A stretch of DNA of 64,000 nucleotides from Candidatus Ruthia endofausta (GTDB lineage Bacteria; Pseudomonadota; Gammaproteobacteria; PS1; Pseudothioglobaceae). The notes under the pieces were generated by a model. That model made no database searches and was not told the origin of the DNA. It saw only the letters and a program-made list of their open reading frames with translations. Below, piece after piece: positions 6,509 through 15,500 of this stretch. Both the position numbers and the translations under genes were made by a program. The number at the start of each line of letters is the position of its first letter. The first letter of the stretch is position 1. The DNA lies in assembly GCF_013342985.1 (NCBI RefSeq), contig NZ_CP054490.1:434001-498000 (forward strand), read 5' to 3'.

Positions 6509-8782
6509 ATGAACCAAGACATTAAAGTCACCAAGCGCAACGGACAACAAGAATCCATTGATATGGAGAAAATTCATCGAGTTGTGCACTGGGCTTCACA
6601 AGATTTAAAAGGTGTGAGTGTAAGTCAAGTTGAAATTAATGCCCAGTTGGCATTTTTTGATGGCATTAAGACAGAAGACATTCATGAAACCATTATTAAA
6701 TCAGCAGCAGATTTAATCTCAATAGAGGTGTTAGATTATCAATATTTAGCAGCACGTTTGGCTATTTTTCATTTGCGTAAAAAGGCATTTAAATCCTTCA
6801 CCCCGCCCCCACTTTTTGAACATATTAAAAAATTTACAGATTTGGGTATTTATGACAAAGACATTCTTAATAAATACTCAAAAGAAGAAATTGAAACCTT
6901 AGATGTCTATATCGACCATTGGCGTGATATGAAGTTTTCTTACGCCGCAGTTAAGCAATTAGAAGGCAAATATTTAGCTCAAAACCGCGTCACTGGCGAA
7001 ATCTACGAATCCCCACAATTGCTTTATGTGTTGGTGGGTATGTGTCTATTCCAAGAGTATGAAGCTAGCGTACGCATGGATATTGTGAAGCGTTTTTATG
7101 ATGCAGTGAGTTTGTTTAAAATCTCTCTTCCCACCCCTATTATGGCGGGTGTTAGAACACCCACACGCCAGTTTTCATCTTGTGTATTAATTGAGGCAGA
7201 CGATGATTTAGACTCAATTAGTGCTGCTGCTGGTGCTATTGTAAAATATGTCTCCCAGCGTGCTGGCATTGGTATTAATGGTGGCAAAATTCGCGCAATT
7301 GGCAGTCCAATTCGGGGTGGCGAGGCAACACATACGGGTTGTATCCCTTTTTATAAACACTTTCATACTGCGGTTAAATCTTGCTCCCAAGGAGGAGTGC
7401 GTGGTGGCGCAGCCACCTTATTTTACCCTTTGTGGCACTTGGAAGTTGAAAGCTTGTTGGTGCTTAAAAATAACATAGGTACGGATGAAAACCGCATTCG
7501 TCACCTTGATTATGGCGTGCAATTTAACGGACTAATGTATCAACGCTTTCTAAAAGATATTGATATTACTTTATTTTCACCACATGATGTACCTGGTTTG
7601 TATGACGCCTTTTTTGCTGACCAAGAAGAATTTAAACGTTTGTATGAGCAATACGAACAAGACGACTCGATTAGAAAACAAACCATTAAAGCCAGAGAGT
7701 TGTTTGCCAAATTTATGCAAGAACGCGCCAATACAGGCCGTATTTATTTACAAAATGTTGATCATTGTAATACCCACAGTGCCTTTGATGCCAAGCAAGC
7801 CCCTATTAAACAATCCAATCTTTGTATGGAAATTACCTTACCAACCAAGCCTTTGTACTCAGTTCAAGACGAGCAAGGCGAAGTGGCGCTTTGTACGTTA
7901 TCAGCGGTCAATCTTGGTGCATTAGACTCTTTAGACGAGATGGAGGCACTAACTGATATTATTGTACGCTCATTAGATTGTTTGCTTGATTATCAAGATT
8001 ATCCAATTAAAGCAGCTGAACTTGCTAGCAAAAACCGCCGTACACTCGGTATTGGTGTCACCAACCTTGCTTATTATTTAGCCAAAAATGGTGCAAAATA
8101 CTCTGATGGATCAGGTAATCAGCTCATTCACAAAACCTTTGAAGCATTGCAATATTATTCATTAAAGGTTTCAAATACATTGGCAAAAGAATTGGGTGCT
8201 TGTCCATTATTTTCTCAAACCCAATATTCACAAGGTATTATGCCCATTGATTCTTATAAAAAAGACATTGACGCGTTCTGTGATTGCGAATTAGAGCTTG
8301 ATTGGGATACGCTACGCCAAAATATTAAATTAACAGGGCTTAGAAACTCAACTTTAACAGCGCTTATGCCATGTGAAAGTTCATCACAAATCTCCAATTC
8401 AACCAATGGTATCGAGCCACCTAGAGGATTTGTGTCTATTAAACAATCTAAAGACGGCATCTTAAAGCAAATTGTGCCTGATTATGAGTTATTGAAAAAT
8501 CAATATGAATTACTTTGGGACATTAAAGACAATGAGGGTTATCTACAACTTTGTGGGATTATGCAAAAATTTGTAGACCAATCTATTTCTACTAACACGC
8601 ATTATGACCCTTCACAATTTGAAGGTAATAGAGTGCCGATGAAGTTGTTTTTAATGGATTTGTTAAAGGCATATAAATACGGCATTAAAACGCTTTATTA
8701 TCACACAACTCGCGATGGTGGTAATGAATGGCAAGAAAAAGAAGATGGTAACGCATGTGCAGGTGGTGTTTGTAAACTATAA
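6509..8782 (+). CDS. nrdA: Ribonucleoside-diphosphate reductase class Ia, alpha (catalytic) subunit
   Basis: NrdA reduces ribonucleotides to deoxyribonucleotides using a radical delivered by NrdB. The 757-residue product has full family length. An N-terminal ATP-cone begins KVTKRNGQQESIDMEKIHRV. The active-site region includes SSCVLIEADDD, NLCMEITLPT, LCTLSAVNLG and MPCESSSQISNSTNGIEPPR. The C-terminal tail CAGGVCKL carries the redox cysteine pair that re-reduces the active site. The ATP-cone suggests the usual allosteric activity control. It forms an operon with nrdB 69 bp downstream and a YfaE-type ferredoxin. Confidence 0.97.
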   Translation: MNQDIKVTKRNGQQESIDMEKIHRVVHWASQDLKGVSVSQVEINAQLAFFDGIKTEDIHETIIKSAADLISIEVLDYQYLAARLAIFHLRKKAFKSFTPPPLFEHIKKFTDLGIYDKDILNKYSKEEIETLDVYIDHWRDMKFSYAAVKQLEGKYLAQNRVTGEIYESPQLLYVLVGMCLFQEYEASVRMDIVKRFYDAVSLFKISLPTPIMAGVRTPTRQFSSCVLIEADDDLDSISAAAGAIVKYVSQRAGIGINGGKIRAIGSPIRGGEATHTGCIPFYKHFHTAVKSCSQGGVRGGAATLFYPLWHLEVESLLVLKNNIGTDENRIRHLDYGVQFNGLMYQRFLKDIDITLFSPHDVPGLYDAFFADQEEFKRLYEQYEQDDSIRKQTIKARELFAKFMQERANTGRIYLQNVDHCNTHSAFDAKQAPIKQSNLCMEITLPTKPLYSVQDEQGEVALCTLSAVNLGALDSLDEMEALTDIIVRSLDCLLDYQDYPIKAAELASKNRRTLGIGVTNLAYYLAKNGAKYSDGSGNQLIHKTFEALQYYSLKVSNTLAKELGACPLFSQTQYSQGIMPIDSYKKDIDAFCDCELELDWDTLRQNIKLTGLRNSTLTALMPCESSSQISNSTNGIEPPRGFVSIKQSKDGILKQIVPDYELLKNQYELLWDIKDNEGYLQLCGIMQKFVDQSISTNTHYDPSQFEGNRVPMKLFLMDLLKAYKYGIKTLYYHTTRDGGNEWQEKEDGNACAGGVCKL

Positions 8783-8851
8783 ACCATCAACATTAAATCT
8801 TGAATAAAAGATTAAAAGCTTTGCTTGGGAATCAAATAAAGGAGTTATATT

Positions 8852-9988
8852 ATGTCGTACAGTATTTTTAACAAAAAAATTAGTGATACACTAATCCAGC
8901 CTATGTTTTTTGGCGACAGCGTGAATGTTGCACGTTTTGATAAGCAAAGATTTAAGATATTTGAGAAACTCACCGAAAAACAACTTTCATTCTTTTGGCG
9001 TCCAGAAGAGATTGATGTTTCTAAAGATAAAATAGATTTTGCTAAATTACTACCTAATGAAAAGCATATTTTTATCTCCAATCTACAATACCAAATTTTG
9101 TTAGATTCAGTGCAAGGGCGCGCTCCTAATATTGCTTTTTTGCCAATTGTGTCACTGCCAGAGTTGGAAAATTGGATTGAAACTTGGTCATTCTCTGAAA
9201 CCATTCATTCACGTTCTTATACGCATATTATTCGCGCTATCGTTAATGAACCAGATGTGATATTTGACGATATCATGAAAACAGATGAAATTATTCAACG
9301 TGCTGAAAGTGTCTCCAAACATTATGACGAGCTAATTAAATGCACTCAGGCCTATTTGCTACATGGCACAGGCAAGATTAAGGTCCAAGAAAAAGAAGTG
9401 TCAATTGACTTGTACTGTTTAAAAAAGCAACTTTATCTTACGATTATGTCGGTCAATATTCTTGAGGCAGTGCGATTCTACGTTAGTTTTGCTTGTTCAT
9501 TTGCTTTTGCTGAACGCAAGGTTATGGAGGGCAATGCCAAGATTATCAAAATGATTGCTCGCGATGAAGCGCTCCATTTAACAGGCACTCAACATATGCT
9601 TAATTTGATGAGCGATGGCAAAGACGACCCTGATATACAAAAAATTGCCAAAGAGTGTCAAAATGAAGTAATTACCATGTTTAGAGAGGCTTGTGAGCAA
9701 GAAAAAAACTGGGCAGAATACTTGTTTCGTGATGGTTCTATGATTGGCTTAAATGCACAGATTTTAAAACAATATTTAGAATACATCACCAACGTACGTA
9801 TGAAAGCTTTAAACCTAAACCCCATATTTGATGAATGCATCAATCCACTACCTTGGATTAACCACTGGCTAGATTCCGATAATGTGCAAGTTGCACCACA
9901 AGAAACTGAAATTACCTCTTATTTGATCAGTGCTATTGATAATACTTTGGATGAAGAAGACTCTGATTTTAACGGCTTTAAATTGTAG
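8852..9988 (+). CDS. nrdB: Ribonucleoside-diphosphate reductase class Ia, beta (radical) subunit
   Basis: NrdB carries the di-iron centre and tyrosyl radical that start catalysis in NrdA. The 378-residue product keeps the expected residues: Asp in the [12 protein letters not shown] region, Glu and His in [16 protein letters not shown] together with the radical tyrosine, and the second Glu/His set in [15 protein letters not shown]. The C-terminus ends in an acidic peptide before NGFKL, like the tail that docks to NrdA. The ribosome binding site AGGAG lies upstream of the ATG. The ferredoxin gene follows after 8 bp. Confidence 0.97.
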   Translation: MSYSIFNKKISDTLIQPMFFGDSVNVARFDKQRFKIFEKLTEKQLSFFWRPEEIDVSKDKIDFAKLLPNEKHIFISNLQYQILLDSVQGRAPNIAFLPIVSLPELENWIETWSFSETIHSRSYTHIIRAIVNEPDVIFDDIMKTDEIIQRAESVSKHYDELIKCTQAYLLHGTGKIKVQEKEVSIDLYCLKKQLYLTIMSVNILEAVRFYVSFACSFAFAERKVMEGNAKIIKMIARDEALHLTGTQHMLNLMSDGKDDPDIQKIAKECQNEVITMFREACEQEKNWAEYLFRDGSMIGLNAQILKQYLEYITNVRMKALNLNPIFDECINPLPWINHWLDSDNVQVAPQETEITSYLISAIDNTLDEEDSDFNGFKL

Positions 9989-9996
9989 TTAACTAA

Positions 9997-10260
9997 ATGT
10001 TCAGAATAGAGGTCGATAACATTAATGGCAAAACTGAGTTATTATATGTCCATGGAGACCGCTCCATTCTTACCGAACTTGAACAGCATAATGTGCTTAT
10101 TAACCACTCTTGTCGTCAAGGGCATTGTGGCAGTTGCATATTACAGCTTTTATCTGGTGATGTCATCCATCAGGATTCTCTAATGCCTTTATCACAAGGG
10201 GAAATTTTAGCTTGTAGAGCGACGCCCGTTAGGGATATTAAAATTGGCCCAAGAGATTAA
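9997..10260 (+). CDS. yfaE: YfaE-like [2Fe-2S] ferredoxin for NrdB maintenance
   Basis: An 87-residue plant-type [2Fe-2S] ferredoxin. The cluster cysteines are visible in HSCRQGHCGSCILQL and LACRA. In E. coli, YfaE encoded downstream of nrdB supplies electrons to assemble or repair the NrdB di-iron-tyrosyl cofactor. The same position here, 8 bp after nrdB, and the short single-domain length support that role. It closes the operon. Confidence 0.88.
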   Translation: MFRIEVDNINGKTELLYVHGDRSILTELEQHNVLINHSCRQGHCGSCILQLLSGDVIHQDSLMPLSQGEILACRATPVRDIKIGPRD

Positions 10261-10269
10261 ACAAGTGTT

Positions 10270-10830
10270 TAAATATTCCAATATTCCAAGACTTCGCTAG
10301 TATTTGCCTTTAAATACAATTCTTTTGTTCTTTTTCTTAATTTGGTAGAGCTATACATTGGATCATAATAAATGTTGGCTAAGTGCATTGGTAATCATTT
10401 TTTGCATTACTTTATAACGCGCCAAATCTAATCTTCTTTGAATCTTTTGCAAACTACCCAGCCAACCTAGCAAAATTATTAATCACATCTTGGTAAATAA
10501 AATCTTGATGCATATTAATCACATACGCATCCATACTAACGATGATACGCTCTTGTATACTAACTTTGAGTAAAACTCAATCAGCTTGAGCGATTTTATC
10601 TTTAATACAAGTTGGAATATGTACTGTACCTATATTTAAGCAACTCACTCAATCGGCCAGTTCATTTTCAAAATTAATTTAGCTAGATTGGCTTGTTGTG
10701 GTATTGTCAAAAACTGAACCTCGATGATTGGCCAAGCCTTTTAAATCAATTTTTGCCTTAATTTTATCCAATAATAGTGTCTTAATAAAAAGTTGGCTAA
10801 AGTCTTCTATTTGAGCAACCTTGTCAAATT
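10270..10830 (-). pseudogene. selU: Ruined tRNA 2-selenouridine synthase
   Basis: On the minus strand scattered pieces match the C-terminal half of SelU (MnmH/YbbB). FENELAD and IGTVHIPTCIKDKIAQA correspond to the region before the LWQ-like motif. IVSMDAYVINMHQDFIYQDV follows. IYYDPMYSSTKLRKR matches the conserved YYDPMY...K+R tail. Several frameshifts and in-frame stops separate them, and the rhodanese half with the catalytic cysteine is not recognisable. SelU replaces sulfur by selenium at the wobble uridine of some tRNAs using selenophosphate from SelD. Its neighbour selD is also dead. Confidence 0.75.
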
Positions 10831-11720
10831 ATACTTGCGCACTACTAGAAATCATAACCAGCAAGCCACCACTGGTTTGTGGATTGCAAATAATTGATTG
10901 CGCCTCGTCATTCATTTGGCTTAAATGATACCCATAACTTTCAAAGTTACACTGCGCGGGGGCCTCTCGGCGAACAAAGCCCCCCTGGCTAGATACTCTA
11001 TAGTCTTTAATATTAAGCAGAATAAAGCACTTTGCTATAATCAATTTTTTCTACCATATTGGAGCCCTATGTATATCTCAGATAAATGACTGCCTAAATC
11101 AAAACCACTCACATCAGTCATTACGTTTACGCCATCAATTTTTGCAAAATCAGCACCAATATCATTTAACTGACACATGGTCTTAATTGCTTGATTTTCA
11201 TCTTCCGGTGTAATTTTTTTCTGTTTTTGAGCTGTGGTTAAAATGTCGATATCCAAAGGCTTGGTTAAATAAATTTTATCACCTATCCCTAGCAGTTGAA
11301 TTTTCTTTTAAATACTCGGTCTTTACTCGCTCTATGACGCACAAACCAGAAATAGGCTTAGGAAAGTCAATGCTATGCCCACCTGCTAGAACCCATACCA
11401 ACAGCATGACACACTTCTACCGCTATCAATAACTTATCGTCCTTTACCTCTACAGGGAGTTTCTCTTGTGGCCAGCCAAAAACAGCAATTGCCATAAATA
11501 GGCGTGCCACCCATTGCATAAATATTACCAATGGCAGCAATGCGTCCGAAGGTAAAAGAATCATCTACAATTAGCATAAAGAAATTTGTTATACTAATTA
11601 TATCATTACCTAATGATGATGCTAGAATAGTGCTCAACACTTTAGGCGAAATTTTACAACCTTTAATTGTACGAGTTCATATTCAAAACATACCCTTATT
11701 AAATAAAAAAATCAAAACAT
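10829..11720 (-). pseudogene. selD: Ruined selenophosphate synthetase
   Basis: Pieces in order along the minus strand are [12 protein letters not shown] (active-site region), [44 protein letters not shown] and CNPQTSGGLLVM. All are classic SelD motifs, but they fall in different frames broken by at least three frameshifts or stops. At the place of the catalytic Cys/Sec (C-G-C-K in E. coli) the sequence reads K-G-C-K, so the key residue is also lost. SelD makes selenophosphate from selenide and ATP for SelU and for selenocysteine. No other selenium gene is seen in the window. Confidence 0.85.
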
Positions 11721-11831
11721 AATTCTCAATTAAATAGTGCTATTATTGGCATAATGTACTTGCTCTAGCAATTTTGGTTTAATTTGGATTGTACAGCAAC
11801 CCTAGCACTTATCAAACAAGGAATATTGACC

Positions 11832-12485
11832 CTAGCTAATTAGTTCGTATTCTTTTTCTAATTCTTTATACAATTGTTCTGACGTTAAATCAGGATGTTC
11901 TTCCATAATACGAAAGGCAATAACGTTATCCTCCACCGCACCCCAATTCTTAATATAAGTGCCTTCTTTATAGCCATACTTTCGTCTAAAGGTATTGAGT
12001 TGATTTTTAACAAGATAGCGTTTGTAAAGCTCTGGCACGTCCATACTCATAGTTGCTAGCGCCTTAAAAAAAAGTCCCGTAATTTCATATAAAGCATTTT
12101 GAGATTTATCTACATTAGCACCACTTGCTACAGCCACCAGTTTTTCTAAAATCTCTATCACAAGTTCTGGATTTGCCTGCCTTTCTGACTCTGTATTTTC
12201 ATAGCTCTGAGCAAATTGAGTATCGCCAAAATGAATGGCCTCAGACATAATAAAATGCCAAATATCCACCAACTCAACTTTGACGTTATCCAAATCATGC
12301 GCCCCTTCAATATCTTTCCAGTGTTTCCAGTTAAATGAATCAATCGCCTCAGTGGCCTCCATATAAATACAACGCAACCAAGAAATATAACGTCCATCTT
12401 TGGTTATGCCACTACGCCACTCAGGACCGTTGGTGTTGTCATTTAATTGCTGTTGCAATTCAAACATTTTCTTAATTTGACTCAT
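11832..12485 (-). CDS. dUTP diphosphatase, dimeric (all-alpha) type
   Basis: The enzyme hydrolyses dUTP to dUMP and pyrophosphate, keeping uracil out of DNA and feeding dTMP synthesis. The 217-residue protein belongs to the dimeric dUTPase / MazG-like all-alpha NTPase group, not the trimeric Dut usual in gammaproteobacteria. The metal-binding motifs are visible: EATEAIDSFNWKHWK (ExxE) and VELVDIWHFIMSE (ExxD). The start is supported by AAGGAT seven bases before the ATG. It diverges from pxpA across 40 bp. Members are known from epsilonproteobacteria, phages and trypanosomatids. Confidence 0.85.
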   Translation of the reverse strand: MSQIKKMFELQQQLNDNTNGPEWRSGITKDGRYISWLRCIYMEATEAIDSFNWKHWKDIEGAHDLDNVKVELVDIWHFIMSEAIHFGDTQFAQSYENTESERQANPELVIEILEKLVAVASGANVDKSQNALYEITGLFFKALATMSMDVPELYKRYLVKNQLNTFRRKYGYKEGTYIKNWGAVEDNVIAFRIMEEHPDLTSEQLYKELEKEYELIS

Positions 12486-12525
12486 TATAAATCCTTATAA
12501 TAAATATAAAATATCAAGGATTATA

Positions 12526-13224
12526 ATGCAATACTTGACAAATAAAAAATTAATTAATTGTGATTTAGGCGAGTGCTTAACACCCAATCCTGATACACAT
12601 ATTATGCCACTTATTGATATGGCAAATATTGCCTGTGGCGGGCATGCAGGTGATGATAAAAGCATGGTTCAAACTATTCAACTTGCTGCGCAAAATAACA
12701 CTGCAATTGGTGTACACCCCAGTTATTTTGACAAGGAAAATTTTGGTCGTTTGAGTCATGATTTAAATAAAAATGAGTTGTTTGATTTGATTTACAATCA
12801 AGTTTTACACTTTCAACAATTATGCACTGAGAATAGCGTACAACTTAGCTATATCAAACTACATGGTGCACTATACCATGATATCATACACAAGCAATTT
12901 GTGCTAAATATTGTGTGTGATGTTATTAAGGCAATTAATCAGAACATAAACCTTGTCGTGCAAGCGGGTAACGAAGCTCATTTTAAGCACATTGAAACAA
13001 ACAAAAAAATTCAATTATTGCATGAGGTGTTTGCTGATCGTGGTTATCATAGTACACATATCATTCCTAGAGGCGAGAAAGGAGCTGTTTTGGATAATGC
13101 ATATGCCATTGTTAAACAATATCAAGATTTTTTAAATAAAAAATCTTTCAAAATAGACACAATTTGCTTTCATAGTGATAATATAGCCTCCGTAAAGGCT
13201 TTAAAAATACTAAAAAATGCATAA
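12526..13224 (+). CDS. pxpA: 5-oxoprolinase subunit A (LamB/YcsF family)
   Basis: PxpA works with PxpB and PxpC to open 5-oxoproline (pyroglutamate) to glutamate using ATP, clearing a damage product of glutamine and glutamate. The 232-residue protein has family motifs NCDLGECLTPNPD, ANIACGGHAGDD, IGVHPSYFDKENFGR and IKLHGALYHD. AAGGATTATAATG gives the ribosome binding site and start. pxpB overlaps its end by 8 bp, and pxpC follows with a 4-bp overlap, so the three are translationally coupled. Confidence 0.92.
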   Translation: MQYLTNKKLINCDLGECLTPNPDTHIMPLIDMANIACGGHAGDDKSMVQTIQLAAQNNTAIGVHPSYFDKENFGRLSHDLNKNELFDLIYNQVLHFQQLCTENSVQLSYIKLHGALYHDIIHKQFVLNIVCDVIKAINQNINLVVQAGNEAHFKHIETNKKIQLLHEVFADRGYHSTHIIPRGEKGAVLDNAYAIVKQYQDFLNKKSFKIDTICFHSDNIASVKALKILKNA

Positions 13225-13900
13225 AATTATTCTAGCAGGTGAGCACTCCTTATTGATTTATTTTGGTCATAAAATCGACCCTAACTTACCTAAAAATATT
13301 GCAAGTTTTTCTGAGCAACTCATTGCTAAATTCCCTAATCTTATCATTGATTTAACCCCTTCCTATACTTCCCTATTGGTCAGTTATAATTTAAATTTAA
13401 CCACCTATCAATCATTTGCAAAGCAAGTGGAACAATGCCTAAATGCCTTTGAATATAAATCTAATCACGTAGCATCTACCTTACTGTCCATTCCTGTGTA
13501 TTATGGTTTTGAAACTGGACTTGATCTTGAAAGATTATTGACTGAGAAGCAACTTGATTTGAACGCTTTTATTGACATTCATTCATCCGTTGAATACTTG
13601 GTTTATGCTATTGGGTTTAGTCCAGTATTTGCTTTTTTAGGCGAGGTGGATAGTCGTATTCGCGCACCAAGGCTAGCTACACCAAGAATTAAAATTCCTG
13701 CAGGGTATGTTGGTGTTGCGCAGAGCCAAACTGCCATCTACCCTACTGACTCTTCTGGTGGGTGGAATATTATTGGCCGTACACCTATTGATTTATCTTT
13801 AAACAATCCTAGTAATATTGATAAATTTAAAACAGGTGATCGGGTTAAATTTTACCCAATCAACAAGAATGAGTATATTAAGCACGGTGGTAAGTTATGA
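13217..13900 (+). CDS. pxpB: 5-oxoprolinase subunit B (KipI-like)
   Basis: A 227-residue allophanate hydrolase subunit 1 / KipI family protein. Characteristic segments are IPVYYGFETGLDLERL, VYAIGFSPVFAFLGEVD, RLATPRIKIPAGYVGVAQSQ and YPTDSSGGWNIIGRTP. It forms the 5-oxoprolinase complex with PxpA and PxpC. In Bacillus the homologue KipI also inhibits a sporulation kinase, but the operon context here points to the metabolic role. Confidence 0.92.
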   Translation: MHKIILAGEHSLLIYFGHKIDPNLPKNIASFSEQLIAKFPNLIIDLTPSYTSLLVSYNLNLTTYQSFAKQVEQCLNAFEYKSNHVASTLLSIPVYYGFETGLDLERLLTEKQLDLNAFIDIHSSVEYLVYAIGFSPVFAFLGEVDSRIRAPRLATPRIKIPAGYVGVAQSQTAIYPTDSSGGWNIIGRTPIDLSLNNPSNIDKFKTGDRVKFYPINKNEYIKHGGKL

Positions 13901-14805
13901 GTTTTAAAGTAATTAAATCAGGATTTTTAGCAACCATACAAGATTATGGTCGTTTTGACCATGCCAAACATGGCATGAGCCGTTGTGGCGTGATGGATGA
14001 ACACGCTTACAGTTGGGCAAATTATCTATTGAATAATGCATTTGATGACGCAGTGTTAGAAATTACCTTTGGCGCAGTTGAACTTGAAGCGCAACTTGAT
14101 GTGTTAATTGTTGTTACTGGTGCAGATTTAGATTTTAAAATTAACCACAAATCAGCAGCAATATGGCACAGTATACAAATACATAAAGGTGATACACTTA
14201 GTTGGAATAGCCCAAAGAGTGGCATACGTACTTATTTAGCCGTTAAAAATGGATTTGATGCTAAAGTGTTGTTTGGCTCAAAATCGGTTAATTTACGTGA
14301 GCACATTAGCACAAAAATAAGCCAAGGCAAAACATTGGATTATACTGAATCTTTCGATACAAGAGAACGTTTGATACCTATTCAATACATCCCAAATTAC
14401 AACAAAGACATTACTTTGCGTTTATTACCCAGTTATCAATTTAATGAATTTAGCGTTAGTCAACGTGATTTATTTTTTAATCAAACTTATCAAATTACCA
14501 ATGACAGTGATAGAACAGGCTGTCGCTTGCAAGGCGCACCTATTGATTTAAAACAAACTAAAATGATTTCTGAAGGCATGAGTTACGGCAGTGTAGAAAT
14601 TACCACAAATGGCTTGCCCATTATTTTATTAAAAGATGCACCAACCATTGGTGGCTACCCGAAAATTGGTACCGTATTCTCACTAGACTTAGCCAAACTT
14701 GCACAAAAACAACCTAATGACCATCTTAGATTTGAATTAATCAATATTAATGAAGCACAAGAAGAAAGAGTGGTGTTTAATCAATTCTTCAACATTAAAC
14801 ATTAG
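13897..14805 (+). CDS. pxpC: 5-oxoprolinase subunit C (KipA-like)
   Basis: A 302-residue allophanate hydrolase subunit 2 / KipA family protein. It starts MSFKVIKSGFLATIQDYGRF and carries HGMSRCGVMDEHAYSWANYL, DRTGCRLQGAPI and LKDAPTIGGYPKIGTVFSLD, all conserved in the family. The ATGA overlap with pxpB indicates coupled translation. It is the last gene of the operon. A perfect hairpin lies 13 bp past the stop. Confidence 0.92.
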   Translation: MSFKVIKSGFLATIQDYGRFDHAKHGMSRCGVMDEHAYSWANYLLNNAFDDAVLEITFGAVELEAQLDVLIVVTGADLDFKINHKSAAIWHSIQIHKGDTLSWNSPKSGIRTYLAVKNGFDAKVLFGSKSVNLREHISTKISQGKTLDYTESFDTRERLIPIQYIPNYNKDITLRLLPSYQFNEFSVSQRDLFFNQTYQITNDSDRTGCRLQGAPIDLKQTKMISEGMSYGSVEITTNGLPIILLKDAPTIGGYPKIGTVFSLDLAKLAQKQPNDHLRFELININEAQEERVVFNQFFNIKH

Positions 14806-14818
14806 ATATTTTGTTGCT

Positions 14819-14841
14819 ATAAGGAAACCTTGTTTCCTTAT
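14819..14841. repeat. Perfect 10-bp hairpin after pxpC
   Basis: ATAAGGAAAC and GTTTCCTTAT flank a 3-nt loop. It lies just past the pxpC stop and may stop or stabilise the transcript end. It lacks a T tract on either strand, so it is not a classical terminator. The following 150 bases, up to the acetyltransferase gene, hold nothing I recognise. Confidence 0.5.
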
Positions 14842-14995
14842 GAATCGTTGTGATGTTAACCTCCTTAATTGCTATTCTAAATGGATTATCAACATCAATA
14901 CCATTGAACTTTAGCGCACTAGGCGCTCTAACACACTACCTTTGAAAGGTTCAAGTATGTCAATGATTACTGGCAAATAGCTACGAATTCTGTCT

Positions 14996-15424
14996 TTAAC
15001 TAACATCTTTAAAAAAAATTGATGAGTTGCGGTCTTGATTAAATAAGGCTTGACGTTTTTTTGGCAAATTAGTAATTTTCATTTGGGTAAAGCCATTTTT
15101 AATAAACCAATCTGTGCCGTCGTGTTTGGTCAATGCAAAAACCTTGGAAAATTTTTCAGCTTTTGCTTTTTTCATAATCTTATCAAGTAGTTTTAATGAA
15201 AGTCCTATTTTTTGCGCTTTTTTAGATACTGCCAATGAATAAATCTCCCCTATACCACCCTCTTTACAGTCTTTAAGACCTGCACAAGCAAGTAATTGAT
15301 TGTCGCCCATCAAACAAACAAAATCCCCAAGATTTTCATTGATTTGCGCCTTGCTTCTGGGCAATATTTTGCCCTCCTCAACAAAAGGCTTGACTAGGGT
15401 TAGAATTTGTTCAGCTTTAATCAA
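14996..15424 (-). CDS. GNAT acetyltransferase, ArgA-type N-acetylglutamate synthase candidate
   Basis: A 142-residue GNAT protein. EGGIGEIYSLAVSKKAQKIG is the acetyl-CoA binding region, followed by LLDKIMKKAKAEKFSKVFAL and the family-typical WFIKNGF near the end. The pattern LVKPFVEEGKILPRSKAQIN resembles stand-alone GNAT domains similar to the acetyltransferase half of ArgA, which make N-acetylglutamate for arginine synthesis. The only usable start is TTG at 15424. In frame upstream the sequence would read SLNI-stop-AVSL, which looks like the missing first beta strand (usually IRxA) cut by TGA. The protein may therefore be slightly truncated. Confidence 0.65.
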   Translation of the reverse strand: MIKAEQILTLVKPFVEEGKILPRSKAQINENLGDFVCLMGDNQLLACAGLKDCKEGGIGEIYSLAVSKKAQKIGLSLKLLDKIMKKAKAEKFSKVFALTKHDGTDWFIKNGFTQMKITNLPKKRQALFNQDRNSSIFFKDVS

Positions 15425-15500
15425 GCTAACGGCTCAAATGTTTAATGAAACGCCTATTTTAGTCTAAAATTTAATCTTTTTATCATACGAAGAAAATATT

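Noticed and set aside
11640-11720. Possible selenocysteine codon in the selD remnant
   Set aside because: The position of the catalytic Cys/Sec reads AAA (lysine), not TGA, and the gene has several other frameshifts.
12490-12522. Inverted repeat AATCCTT ... AAGGATT between the dUTPase gene and pxpA, as a possible operator
   Set aside because: Both arms are simply the ribosome binding sites (AAGGAT) of the two divergent genes, which explains the symmetry.
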